DNA of 64,000 bases from JAGCJX01 sp045638645 (GTDB lineage: Bacteria; Bacteroidota; Bacteroidia; Bacteroidales; UBA932). The notes beneath the pieces are model-generated. The model was not told the DNA's origin. It saw nothing but the letters and a program-made list of their open reading frames with translations, and did not search any database. The DNA lies in the NCBI GenBank assembly GCA_045638645.1, contig JAZUBU010000015.1, positions 1 to 64,000 on the forward strand, given 5' to 3'. Shown here in pieces: positions 8,250-16,212 of the stretch; position 1 is the stretch's first letter; each line of letters opens with the position of its first letter. Made by a program: the position numbers and the translations under genes.

Positions 8250-9833
8250 ATGATTAAGAAATTATTCTGTTTATTGCCGCTGATGGCGTTTGCTGCTGGA
8301 GTTGCCTTTGCCCAAGAGGACAAAGGCAGCCTCTCAGCAGGTTTTGAAACCAATACGACTTATTACTTAAACGATGAAGTAACCGGTGCAATGGCTCCGG
8401 ACAGCCGTTTTGGTTCCAACAACTACATGAAGATGGACTACAACCGTGGAAATTTTGCCGGTGGATTGCAGTTGGAAGGTTACCTTCCGGCGATCAACGG
8501 CCATTTCCCGATGATGTATTCGACTGATCAGTTCTGGCGTTACGACCTTTATGCTTCTTTTGCCGATCAAGGCTGGGATGTGCGTATCGGTAGTTTGTAC
8601 GAACAATTCGGTAGCGGTATGTTGCTCCGTACCTACGAGGACCGCACCTTGGGTGTGAACAACGCGTTGCAAGGTATCCGCGTGGCTTATACGGCTGGGG
8701 ATTTCTTTAATGTACGCGGTCTCTATGGTCGTGTCCGTGACATCAAGGAATACACCAATACTACTGTGACTGGAGCCGATCTTTCACTGTCTCTTTCCAG
8801 CCTGTTGAAAGCTGAATCATTTGATTTGGCCTTGGAAGGTAGTGTGATCGACCAATACGATCCCTCGATGATGCCCGGTGTGAAAGCCCATAAAGGAGGT
8901 TACTCCGGTCGCTTGGCTTTCGGTTATGCAGGCTTCCAACTTCGTGGGGAATACATGAAACGCGACATGGATCCGGGTATCTATGGCTTTGCTGAAATCA
9001 GCAATACCCAGGCCAATGCCATCCAAGTGGAATTGGGGTATTCCGGTAAAGGTTATGGTGCTTTGGTTACCTTGAGAAAATTGGAATACGCTGGTTTGAA
9101 AGGTTTGTTCCAAGATCAAGAAAACGCGATGTATACCAGCATCCGTTACGTACCGGCTCTGACGCAACAACATACCTACATGTTGGCGACCATGAACCCG
9201 TACACTGCCCAAAACGATGAGATTGGCGGTCAAGCGGATTTCTATTACAACTTTAAGCGCAATACCCTGTTGGGCGGTAAGAAAGGTATGAAATTCCACG
9301 TGAATTTCTCCAATTTCTACGGTTCCATGCCGGATATGATGACTGGTAAAATGGGTGAACGTACTTTGTTGTACAGAGACTTGACGGTTGATGCAGAACG
9401 TTGGTTCGGCAAGGACTTCAAGATGATCCTCTACTACAGCTGGCAAACCCTGAACCCTGAAACCATGGGTAAAGGTTTTGAGTTGTGGAAATCCCATACC
9501 GTTGTAGCAGACATGACCTACAAGTTGACCCGTAAACATTCATTGCGTATGGAATTGCAACACTTGTACACCAAGGAAGACCACAAGAACTGGGCAGCAG
9601 CCTTGTTGGAATTCAATGTGGCTCCGAAGTGGAGTGTTTCTATCCAAGACATGTGGAACTATGGTGATACCAAAACCCACTACATCAACGGTAACATCAG
9701 CTATACATACTCCAAAGTTCGTTTTGCAATGAACTTCGGACGTTTCAAAGAAGGTTACCTGTGTTCAGGCGGTGTATGCCGCATCACTCCGGCTTATACC
9801 GGTGTGAACCTTTCGATGATTGTTACGTTGTAG
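8250..9833 (+). CDS. DUF6029-type outer-membrane beta-barrel protein
   Basis: 527 residues: a signal peptide (1-21, AFAQ) followed by alternating aromatic/polar strands throughout, as in an outer-membrane barrel, ending in LSMIVTL. It resembles the DUF6029 proteins of Bacteroidales, whose function is not established. The mature protein has only two cysteines, Cys505 and Cys510, in CSGGVC 18 residues from the end. That is an odd place for a pair in a barrel and suggests a disulfide or cofactor made by the redox genes upstream. It is the last gene of the operon and is followed by an intrinsic terminator. I am confident about the location class and less sure about the family name. Confidence 0.75.
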   Translation: MIKKLFCLLPLMAFAAGVAFAQEDKGSLSAGFETNTTYYLNDEVTGAMAPDSRFGSNNYMKMDYNRGNFAGGLQLEGYLPAINGHFPMMYSTDQFWRYDLYASFADQGWDVRIGSLYEQFGSGMLLRTYEDRTLGVNNALQGIRVAYTAGDFFNVRGLYGRVRDIKEYTNTTVTGADLSLSLSSLLKAESFDLALEGSVIDQYDPSMMPGVKAHKGGYSGRLAFGYAGFQLRGEYMKRDMDPGIYGFAEISNTQANAIQVELGYSGKGYGALVTLRKLEYAGLKGLFQDQENAMYTSIRYVPALTQQHTYMLATMNPYTAQNDEIGGQADFYYNFKRNTLLGGKKGMKFHVNFSNFYGSMPDMMTGKMGERTLLYRDLTVDAERWFGKDFKMILYYSWQTLNPETMGKGFELWKSHTVVADMTYKLTRKHSLRMELQHLYTKEDHKNWAAALLEFNVAPKWSVSIQDMWNYGDTKTHYINGNISYTYSKVRFAMNFGRFKEGYLCSGGVCRITPAYTGVNLSMIVTL

Positions 9834-9853
9834 TTCATTCAACTTTGTAATAC

Positions 9854-9884
9854 AAGGTCCTTGCGGTCACGCAAGGGCCTTTTA
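9854..9884 (+). terminator. Intrinsic terminator of the dsbD-omp28-tlpA-DUF6029 operon
   Basis: A 12-bp stem (AAGGTCCTTGCG with CGCAAGGGCCTT, one wobble) and a GTCA loop are followed by a T-rich tail. It begins about 20 bases after the stop codon at 9833. Confidence 0.88.
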
Positions 9885-10038
9885 TTATATGGGAAATACT
9901 TCCGCAATTTATACCTTTTTTCAAATTCCTGGAAGTATTTCGGATCTCAGTTCGTTTTCTGAATGAAGCGAGATTCGCTATAATCAGACAAGGGATGATA
10001 TCGTCAATATAAGACCCATACTAATAGAAGTGTTTTAA
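9885..10038. other. Intergenic DNA with an inverted repeat
   Basis: Part of a stretch of about 430 bases (9834-10265) without a firm gene. It holds an exact 11-bp inverted repeat, GAAATACTTCC at 9893-9903 and GGAAGTATTTC at 9931-9941, separated by 27 bases, and a small AGCGA-gat-TCGCT hairpin near 9967-9979. No clear promoter box is visible. Composition is more A+T-rich than the flanking genes. Confidence 0.5.
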
Positions 10039-10209
10039 ATGAGTAGGATATTACTTTTTGTGATTGTTGCCGGTATTTTGCCATCTTGTACTCAAGTCTT
10101 GGATTTGGATCCTCGTGCGAGTCATTACCCAGTCTGGAGGAACCTCCCTCTTTCCCATCATGCCGAGTTTGTGTTATCATATCCCTACCGTCACTTTTCT
10201 AATAGATAA
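10039..10209 (+). CDS. Possible small lipoprotein or gene remnant
   Basis: A 56-residue frame begins with MSRILLFVIVAGILPSC, a compact lipoprotein signal with a Cys at position 17, followed by 39 residues with no recognisable fold, rich in Pro, His, Ser and aromatic residues. The lipobox-like ILPSC is suggestive, but the ribosome site is weak. It is flanked by an inverted repeat upstream and by the opposing terminator just downstream. It may be a real small lipoprotein, the 5' remnant of a larger decayed lipoprotein gene, or chance. No homologue is recognised. Confidence 0.3.
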   Translation: MSRILLFVIVAGILPSCTQVLDLDPRASHYPVWRNLPLSHHAEFVLSYPYRHFSNR

Positions 10210-10244
10210 AGAAAAAGGAGATGACCTTATGAGTCATCCCCTTC
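10209..10244 (-). terminator. Intrinsic terminator of the serC-serA-DUF1015 operon
   Basis: Read on the minus strand, AAGGGGATGAC pairs with GTCATCTCCTT around a seven-base loop (one mismatch), followed by a TTTTTCTTT tail. It lies about 20 bases past the DUF1015 stop. The stem could also act on plus-strand transcripts. Confidence 0.75.
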
Positions 10245-10265
10245 TTATTGAATGGGTAGTCGTGA

Positions 10266-11507
10266 TTATGACAATTTGTGAATTGCCAAACCGCTACGCA
10301 ATTTCGGTTCAAACCAGGTAGTTTTCGGAGGCATGATGTTGCCGGTATCAGCGATGTCGATGAGTTGTTTCATAGACACGGGATACAAAGCAAAGGCAGC
10401 TACCATTTCTCCGGAGTCAACACGACGGGACAGTTCGCCCAGACCACGGATACCACCTACGAAGTCAATTCGTTTTGAGGTACGGAGGTCTTTGATGTCC
10501 AACAATTTGTCGAAAATCAAGTTTGAGCATACGGTTACGTCCAAAACACCGATCGGGTCAGCATCGTTGTAGGTGCCTTCTTTTGCAGTCAAAGAGTACC
10601 ATTTGCCTTCCAAATACATAGAGAAGTTGTGCAAACCTGCGGGAGCGTAGATGTCAGCACCTTTTTCTTCTACGATGAAGTCAGCTTCCAATTTTTGCAA
10701 GAACTCAGCCGGAGTCATGCCGTTCAAATCTTTCACTACGCGGTTGTAGTCAATGATTTTCAAGTGGCTTTCCGGGAACACAACGGCCATGAAGAAGTTG
10801 TATTCTTCGTCACCGGTGTGGTTCGGGTTTTGTTTGCGTTTTTCTTCACCCACCAAAGCAGCAGCAGCTGTACGGTGGTGACCATCTGCTACGTAGAAAG
10901 CAGGGATGGTAGCGAAGATTTCGGTAATGCGAGCGATGTCAGCATCGTTGTCGATTACCCAGAAGTGGTGGCCGAAGCCGTCTTCTGCTACGTAATCGTA
11001 TTCAGCTTCTTTTCCTTTAACAGTGCGTTCAACGATTTCGTTGATTTCGTTGTTGTCAGGGTAAGCGAAGAATACCGGTTCAATGTTCGCGTTTTGGATG
11101 CGAACGTGGATCATACGGTCTTCTTCTTTGTCTTTACGGGTCAATTCGTGTTTTTTGATCTTGCCGGTCATGTAGTCTTCTACATTTGCACATACTACCA
11201 AACCGTATTGGGTGCGGCCTTCCATGGTTTGTGCATATACGTAGTAGTATTCCTTGGGATCTTGTACCAACCAACCTTTTTCTTGCCAAGTTTTGAAGTT
11301 TTCAACGGCTTTGTCGTAAACGGGTTGTGAGTGCTCGTCTGCGATGGGATCGAAGTCAATCTCCGGTTTGATGATGTGGAGGAGAGACTTTTCACCAGCT
11401 TCCGCTTTCGCTTCTTGGGAGTTCAACACGTCATAAGGACGGGATGCAACTTCGCTGGCAATTTCTCTGGGCGGGCGAACCGCTGCAAAGGGTTTAACTT
11501 TTACCAT
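10266..11507 (-). CDS. DUF1015 family protein
   Basis: 413 residues. The start MVKVKPFAAVRPP and the following ASRPYDVLNSQEA are hallmark segments of DUF1015, as are the central YVADGHHRTAAA motif (about residue 205) and the C-terminal RIDFVGGIRGLGEL. The family's biochemical role is unknown to me. It has been annotated as a possible kinase or SerB-like protein, mainly because it travels with serine biosynthesis genes. Here it lies 8 bases downstream of serA and is clearly in the serC-serA operon, which supports a role tied to phosphoserine or serine metabolism, perhaps the missing phosphatase or a regulator. That is context-based inference. An intrinsic terminator follows. Confidence 0.85.
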   Translation of the reverse strand: MVKVKPFAAVRPPREIASEVASRPYDVLNSQEAKAEAGEKSLLHIIKPEIDFDPIADEHSQPVYDKAVENFKTWQEKGWLVQDPKEYYYVYAQTMEGRTQYGLVVCANVEDYMTGKIKKHELTRKDKEEDRMIHVRIQNANIEPVFFAYPDNNEINEIVERTVKGKEAEYDYVAEDGFGHHFWVIDNDADIARITEIFATIPAFYVADGHHRTAAAALVGEEKRKQNPNHTGDEEYNFFMAVVFPESHLKIIDYNRVVKDLNGMTPAEFLQKLEADFIVEEKGADIYAPAGLHNFSMYLEGKWYSLTAKEGTYNDADPIGVLDVTVCSNLIFDKLLDIKDLRTSKRIDFVGGIRGLGELSRRVDSGEMVAAFALYPVSMKQLIDIADTGNIMPPKTTWFEPKLRSGLAIHKLS

Positions 11508-11515
11508 GGTTACGA

Positions 11516-12439
11516 TTATTTTTTATTGAGTTGGAAAGTAGTGTCGCCAGTAGCGAAGAATTTAACGATTTGGTTAGCGGCTGCGAGACCAGCGTTGATG
11601 TTGGCTTCTGCAGTTTCTGCACCCATTTTCTTCGGGGTTGCGAATACGCGTTTTCCGAATTTTTCGTTCAATTCTGCTTGTCTGTCAGCAGCGATATCGG
11701 TGATGTATTTCAAGTCTTCGCGTTCTGCCAATACAGCGATCAATTCTTCTTCGTTGATCACTTCTTTGCGGGCAGTGTTCACAACACAACCACCTTTCGG
11801 CATCAAAGACATCAAGTTGCGTCCGATAGAGCCTTTGGTTTGCGGAGTTGCAGGGATGTGCAAAGAGATGAAGTTTGAGTTTTTGTAGAGGTCTTCCAAG
11901 GTAGCAGCAACGGTTACGCCTTCAGCTTCCATTTTTTCAGCGGGAACGAAGGGGTCAAATGCCATGATGTTCATACCGAAACCTCTGGCGATGTTTGCTA
12001 CCAAGCGTCCTACGTTACCGTAAGCTTGGATACCCAAAGTTTTGCCTTTCAATTCAGAACCGGTTCCTGAAGTGAATTGGTTACGAGACATGTACACCAT
12101 CATTGCTACAGCCAATTCTGCAACAGCGTTGGAGTTTTGACCCGGAGTGTTCATAGCAACGATGTCTTTTTCGGTGCAAGCGGGGAGGTCGAGGTTGTCA
12201 AAACCAGCACCTGCGCGAACCACGATTTTCAAGTTGTTGGCAGCGTTTACTACGTCGCGGGTAACTTTGTCAGAACGAACGATCAATGCGTCAGCATCAG
12301 CAACAGCGTTCAACAATTCGTCAGCAGAAGCATATTTTTCGAGGAGAGCCAAAGTGTGGCCAGCACCTTCTACGATTTCGCGGATACCGTCAACGGCAGC
12401 TTTTGCGAAAGGTTTTTCAGTAGCTACAAGTACTTTCAT
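11516..12439 (-). CDS. serA: D-3-phosphoglycerate dehydrogenase, short form
   Basis: 307 residues of the D-isomer-specific 2-hydroxyacid dehydrogenase family. It has the NAD-binding GxGxxG-like segment IQAYGNVGRLVA near residue 135, the VVRAGAGFDN substrate loop and the C-terminal AETAEANINAGLAAA. It oxidises 3-phosphoglycerate to 3-phosphohydroxypyruvate, the first step of serine synthesis. There is no C-terminal ACT domain, so allosteric inhibition by serine through that domain is absent; this short form is usual in Bacteroidales. The usual catalytic His of the family is not obvious in the C-terminal part and deserves an alignment. It sits 15 bases after serC and 8 before the DUF1015 gene. 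Confidence 0.9.
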   Translation of the reverse strand: MKVLVATEKPFAKAAVDGIREIVEGAGHTLALLEKYASADELLNAVADADALIVRSDKVTRDVVNAANNLKIVVRAGAGFDNLDLPACTEKDIVAMNTPGQNSNAVAELAVAMMVYMSRNQFTSGTGSELKGKTLGIQAYGNVGRLVANIARGFGMNIMAFDPFVPAEKMEAEGVTVAATLEDLYKNSNFISLHIPATPQTKGSIGRNLMSLMPKGGCVVNTARKEVINEEELIAVLAEREDLKYITDIAADRQAELNEKFGKRVFATPKKMGAETAEANINAGLAAANQIVKFFATGDTTFQLNKK

Positions 12440-12454
12440 GTTCGTTCGTATTTC

Positions 12455-13528
12455 TTATTTGTGCAATTGTTCAAATTCTTGCATGCAAGCAACCAAAGCT
12501 TCTACGTCTTCTTTCGGGCAAGAGTTGTAGATAGAAGCGCGGAAACCACCTACTGAACGGTGACCTTTGATACCTACCATACCTCTTTCTTTAGCGAAAG
12601 CGAAGAATTCGTCTTGGAGGTTTTCGTAACCCGGAGCCATTACGAAGCAAACGTTCATCAATGAACGGTCTTCTTTAGCAGCAGTACCTACGAACAAAGA
12701 GTTGCGGTCGATTTCGTTGTACAACAAAGCAGCTTTTTCTTTGTTCATTTGGTGAATAACTTCCAAACCACCTACGCTCTTCACCCATTTCAAGGTTTCG
12801 TTCATTACGAAGATCGGGAATACCGGAGGAGTGTTGTACATAGATTCACCTTCAATGTGGGTTCTGTAGTCCAACATGGTCGGGATGTAACGGCTAACTT
12901 TACCGAGAACATCGTTGCGGATGATGGCGAAGATCACACCTGCAGGACCTACGTTCTTTTGTGCACCACCATAAATCAAAGCGTATTTGCTAACGTCAAC
13001 CGGACGGCTCATGATGTCAGAAGACATATCGGCAACCAAGTTAACGGGGCAGTCCATATCTTCGTGGATTTCTGTACCGTAGATGGTGTTGTTGGTTGTG
13101 ATGTGGAAGTAGTCCAAGTCGGTGGGAATTTCGTATCCTTTCGGAATGTAGCTGTAAGTTTTGTCAGCTGAAGATGCGATGCAAACAGCGTTGCCCAAAC
13201 CTTTGGCTTCTTTCAATGCTTTCTTTGCCCAAACACCAGTTTCCAGGTAACCGGCTTTGTTTTCCAACAAGTTCATGGCTACATACAAGAATTGGAGGCT
13301 AGCACCACCACCCAGGAACACTACGCTGTAGTTGTCCGGAATGTTCAACAATTCTTTCCACAAGCTGCGGCATTCTTCCATAACAGCTTCCCACTCTTTG
13401 GTACGGTGAGAGATTTCGATTACGGACATACCAGTTCCTTTGAAATCTTGCAAGGCGTTGATAGCAGCCTCGATAGCGGGTTTCGGCAATACGCAGGGAC
13501 CCGCATTGAAATTGTAAGCTTTTTTCAT
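12455..13528 (-). CDS. serC: Phosphoserine aminotransferase
   Basis: 357 residues, a class V PLP aminotransferase. The start MKKAYNFNAGPCVLPKPA is the SerC signature. GGGASLQF near residue 75 binds the cofactor phosphate, and GGAQKNVGPAG contains the Schiff-base lysine (about 195). The C-terminal VGGFRASIYN contains the substrate-binding Arg. It converts 3-phosphohydroxypyruvate and glutamate to phosphoserine and may also serve in pyridoxal phosphate synthesis. The frame extends 17 codons upstream, but ATG 13528 gives the normal N-terminus and follows a TACCTTTG promoter box at a sensible distance. It is the first gene of serC-serA-DUF1015. Confidence 0.95.
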   Translation of the reverse strand: MKKAYNFNAGPCVLPKPAIEAAINALQDFKGTGMSVIEISHRTKEWEAVMEECRSLWKELLNIPDNYSVVFLGGGASLQFLYVAMNLLENKAGYLETGVWAKKALKEAKGLGNAVCIASSADKTYSYIPKGYEIPTDLDYFHITTNNTIYGTEIHEDMDCPVNLVADMSSDIMSRPVDVSKYALIYGGAQKNVGPAGVIFAIIRNDVLGKVSRYIPTMLDYRTHIEGESMYNTPPVFPIFVMNETLKWVKSVGGLEVIHQMNKEKAALLYNEIDRNSLFVGTAAKEDRSLMNVCFVMAPGYENLQDEFFAFAKERGMVGIKGHRSVGGFRASIYNSCPKEDVEALVACMQEFEQLHK

Positions 13529-13576
13529 AAAATTGTGTGAATTATAGTTGTCTGATAATGTTTCAATACTAAACGC

Positions 13577-13584
13577 CAAAGGTA
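13577..13584 (-). promoter_or_regulatory. Candidate -7 box of the serC operon
   Basis: On the minus strand TACCTTTG matches the Bacteroides -7 consensus, 48 bases before the serC ATG. No clear TTTG lies at the ideal -33 distance, so this is a partial match. Confidence 0.4.
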
Positions 13585-13609
13585 TGAAAAATTTTCAAAT
13601 ATAAATACC

Positions 13610-14089
13610 TTATCGCTCGTTGGTGATAATTTTTAGGTCTTTCAATTCGGTCGTCTTTTCGCAGTAATGGCAGTGCAGTTCAATGTTGCCGTCCTTTTCC
13701 ACCGTTTTGAATTTTGTTTCAATATCCTGGTGGTTGGTAACACAAACCGGGTTCATGCAGCGGGCGATGCCGGTGATGGTTTCCGGAATGGAGAGTACGC
13801 GTTTTTCAATGACCTCGAAGTTGCGGATGATGTTCATGGAGGCATTGGGGGCGATCAGGGCGATCCGGTTGATCTCGTCGTCCTCAAAAAAGCGGTCGCT
13901 GATTTTGATGATGGCCTTGCTGCCCAGGGTCTTGCTGTCCAGGTTCATCCCGAAGGTGATAGAGTTGTGGGATTGGTTCAGACGCAGGATGTCGATGACC
14001 CGGAACAATTGTTCAGAGGGAATGTGGTCCAATACGGTGCCGTTGTTGATGGCGCTGACTTTCAGTACTTCTTTTTCTCTTGTTTCCAT
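13610..14089 (-). CDS. pyrI: Aspartate carbamoyltransferase regulatory chain
   Basis: 159 residues, close to the normal length of PyrI. The N-terminal nucleotide-binding domain contains VSAINNGTVLDHIP and the SKTLGSKAIIKI segment. The C-terminal zinc domain has the four ligands as CMNPVC and CHYC (about residues 113-143). It binds ATP or CTP and modulates the PyrB catalytic trimers, giving end-product control of pyrimidine synthesis. Eleven bases separate it from pyrB upstream; the two are surely co-transcribed. Confidence 0.95.
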   Translation of the reverse strand: METREKEVLKVSAINNGTVLDHIPSEQLFRVIDILRLNQSHNSITFGMNLDSKTLGSKAIIKISDRFFEDDEINRIALIAPNASMNIIRNFEVIEKRVLSIPETITGIARCMNPVCVTNHQDIETKFKTVEKDGNIELHCHYCEKTTELKDLKIITNER

Positions 14090-14100
14090 AGGTCGTTCAA

Positions 14101-15006
14101 TTATCGTTTTCCTAAGAGGTAGGCAATGATGGCCATGCGGACATACACGCCGTTTTCTGCTTGTTTGAAATAGTATGCGTAGGGGGTCTCATCCACATCG
14201 TTGGCAATTTCGGTGAGGCGAGGCAGCGGGTGGAGCACTTTGAGGTTATCCCGAACACCGTTGAGCATGGATGCGTCCAGCCGGTAGACGTTCTTGACTT
14301 TTTCGTATTCCATCGGATTGGTGAAGCGTTCCTGTTGGACGCGGGTCATGTACAGGATGTCTGTCGATTGGAGGTATTCGTTCAGATCCAGGGTCTCGGT
14401 GTAAGGAATCTGTTTTTGTTGCAGGAAGGTTTTGTACTCTTCGGGCAACTTCAGTTCTTCCGGAGCCGTGAAAATGTAGGAGGGCGAGAAATGGGACATG
14501 GCTTGGAGCAAGGAATGGACGGTACGTCCGTATTTCAAGTCTCCTACCATGTTGATGGTCAAGTTCTCAAGGGTGCCTTGGGTCTCACGGATGGAGTACA
14601 GGTCCAGGAGGGTTTGTGTCGGGTGTTGGTTGGCTCCGTCTCCGGCGTTGATGACCGGTACCGAAGCAACTTCCGAGGCGTAGCGGGCACTGCCTTCCAG
14701 CGGGTGTCGCATTACAATCAGGTCGGCATAGTTGGAGACCATCTTGATGGTGTCTTTGAGGGACTCGCCTTTGCGGACGCTGGTGTTGCCGGCATCGGGG
14801 AAACCGATGACGCGGGCTCCCAAACGGTTGGATGCGGTTTCAAAACTGAGACGGGTACGCGTCGAGGGCTCAAAGAAGATGCAAGCGATGACCTTGTCGC
14901 TCAAAAAAGTCTGAGATTTGTTTTGTTCAAATTCCCGGGCCACCTCCAGAATGTGGAGTATTTCTTCTTTCGAGAAGTCGTGAATGGAAATTAAACTCTT
15001 CGCCAT
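14101..15006 (-). CDS. pyrB: Aspartate carbamoyltransferase catalytic chain
   Basis: 301 residues. FFEPSTRTRLSFETA near residue 48 is the carbamoyl-phosphate binding signature; HPTQTLLDL near 133 and LHPLPR near 265 are further active-site segments. It condenses carbamoyl phosphate and aspartate to N-carbamoyl-aspartate, the committed step of pyrimidine synthesis. It is followed by pyrI, forming the class B type holoenzyme, and preceded 2 bases upstream by the yigZ-like gene. Confidence 0.96.
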   Translation of the reverse strand: MAKSLISIHDFSKEEILHILEVAREFEQNKSQTFLSDKVIACIFFEPSTRTRLSFETASNRLGARVIGFPDAGNTSVRKGESLKDTIKMVSNYADLIVMRHPLEGSARYASEVASVPVINAGDGANQHPTQTLLDLYSIRETQGTLENLTINMVGDLKYGRTVHSLLQAMSHFSPSYIFTAPEELKLPEEYKTFLQQKQIPYTETLDLNEYLQSTDILYMTRVQQERFTNPMEYEKVKNVYRLDASMLNGVRDNLKVLHPLPRLTEIANDVDETPYAYYFKQAENGVYVRMAIIAYLLGKR

Positions 15007-15008
15007 GA

Positions 15009-15650
15009 TTATTCAGATAAAGGATTTGTTGTTTCGTACGGTTCGGTTCTGGCTCCGGCTTTGCTGATGCGTTCCAGGAAAGTGGATTCATTCCGGAGGC
15101 GGACCCGGATGAGGAGGGAACATTCCAGGTTGAAGTCTTGTTGGGATGGCTCCAATCCCATGTCTTTCAGTACCTTCATAACACTGTTCATTGCCTCGTA
15201 GGGAAAGATGATCCGGTAGTGTGTGCCGGCAATCTTTTCGATGATGCTGGCATTTTCCAAGGCATCGGTGGTGGATTCCTTGTAAGCCCGTATCAGGCCC
15301 GGGATGCCGAGCTTGATGCCTCCGAAGTAGCGGACCACCACGACCAGGATGTCGCTCAATTCCCGGGACAGGAGTTGTCCCAAGATGGGTCGGCCGGCTG
15401 AGGACGAGGGTTCACCGTCGTCGTTGGCCCGCCAGGGTTCCCCGGTGTGTCCCAAACGGTAGGCATAGCAGTGATGACGGGCATCAAAGTACTCTTTTTT
15501 CAGGGCCGCGATGTGTTCCTTGATTTGTGCCTCGGTCTCAACGGGAAATGCAAACGCCAGAAATTTACTGCCGTTGTCCTTGTAGCTGCCCTGGGCGGGC
15601 ATAGAAATGCTTTTGTACGTATCGGAAGACGTTTTTTCGGAGGCACTCAT
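15009..15650 (-). CDS. yigZ: YigZ / IMPACT family protein
   Basis: 213 residues. The N-terminal UPF0029 domain shows the family pattern: GSKFLAFAFPV, then ARHHCYAYRLG, then DDGEPSSSAGRPIL near residue 80, then VVVRYFGGIKLG. A C-terminal domain (about 140-205) with an elongation-factor-like fold follows. E. coli YigZ and eukaryotic IMPACT are linked to translation regulation and ribosome binding, but a precise role is not settled. The gene probably starts the yigZ-pyrB-pyrI unit, a grouping that may be only transcriptional. Confidence 0.9.
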   Translation of the reverse strand: MSASEKTSSDTYKSISMPAQGSYKDNGSKFLAFAFPVETEAQIKEHIAALKKEYFDARHHCYAYRLGHTGEPWRANDDGEPSSSAGRPILGQLLSRELSDILVVVVRYFGGIKLGIPGLIRAYKESTTDALENASIIEKIAGTHYRIIFPYEAMNSVMKVLKDMGLEPSQQDFNLECSLLIRVRLRNESTFLERISKAGARTEPYETTNPLSE

Positions 15651-15674
15651 ATCAACGTGTAAAAGTAACCAAAA

Positions 15675-15705
15675 TTTGTGGATTGTGCAAAAAGTCGTAC
15701 CTTTG
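15675..15705 (+). promoter_or_regulatory. Promoter of the pRiA4b-ORF3-like gene and miaA
   Basis: TTTG at 15675-15678, a 19-base spacer, and TACCTTTG at 15698-15705 give an excellent match to the full Bacteroides promoter (TTTG, 19-21 bases, TAnnTTTG). The ATG follows at 15737. Confidence 0.65.
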
Positions 15706-15736
15706 GTTGCTGTTCAGAACATAAAAGACACGAGAT

Positions 15737-16207
15737 ATGCTATTGCGATACAAAGCGACGGTCCCCGGCAACAAAGCGTTTTTGCGGGAGTACGAAATTA
15801 GAAGCGAGATGAAGTTGTACAAACTTCATGAATTTCTGCGTTTTGATTTGGGCTTTGCTCCAGATCAGATGGTGCTTTTTGAAGCATTGGACCAGGACGG
15901 TGTCTTGTGCAGTGAATATGGACTTTTTGATATGGGAGACGGTTCCATGGACTCGGTCTCTTTGGAGAAGACGTTGGAACGTGGAGAGACGGTCTTGAAT
16001 TATGTTTTTGATTTGAACCAGGGTCGTTATCTGCAGTTGACCTACCTGTCTGAAGCAGAGGAGCTTCAGTGGGTTTCTTATCCCCGTACCGTTGTCGAGA
16101 AAGGTGTGGCTCCTTCGCAGTTCGCTGCCGATGAGGAGGATTTTGGCGACTTCCCGGAAACAGAAAGTGTCTTTGAATCCGATGCTGCGGCATCCGATGA
16201 AGAATAA
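15737..16207 (+). CDS. pRiA4b ORF-3-like protein
   Basis: 156 residues. The N-terminal part (MLLRYKATVPG through FLREYEIRSEMKLYKLHEFL) and the following hydrophobic-aromatic core resemble the plasmid pRiA4b ORF-3 / IS1096 TnpR-like family, a small alpha-beta protein of unknown activity. The last 30 residues are strongly acidic (EEDFGDFPETE, SDEE). Despite the family name I see no transposon here. The protein is encoded 5 bases before miaA, and the pair probably shares the promoter at 15675. Role unknown; family assignment is moderate. Confidence 0.6.
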   Translation: MLLRYKATVPGNKAFLREYEIRSEMKLYKLHEFLRFDLGFAPDQMVLFEALDQDGVLCSEYGLFDMGDGSMDSVSLEKTLERGETVLNYVFDLNQGRYLQLTYLSEAEELQWVSYPRTVVEKGVAPSQFAADEEDFGDFPETESVFESDAAASDEE

Positions 16208-16212
16208 GTCCA

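Noticed and set aside
10064..10321. 85-residue plus-strand frame across the serC-operon terminator
   Set aside because: It runs through an intrinsic terminator and into the DUF1015 gene, with no motif; the neighbouring frame at 10039 has the better start.
15737..16207. Transposon resolvase or insertion sequence, suggested by the IS1096/pRiA4b family name
   Set aside because: No transposase, terminal repeats or target duplication is visible; the family name is historical.
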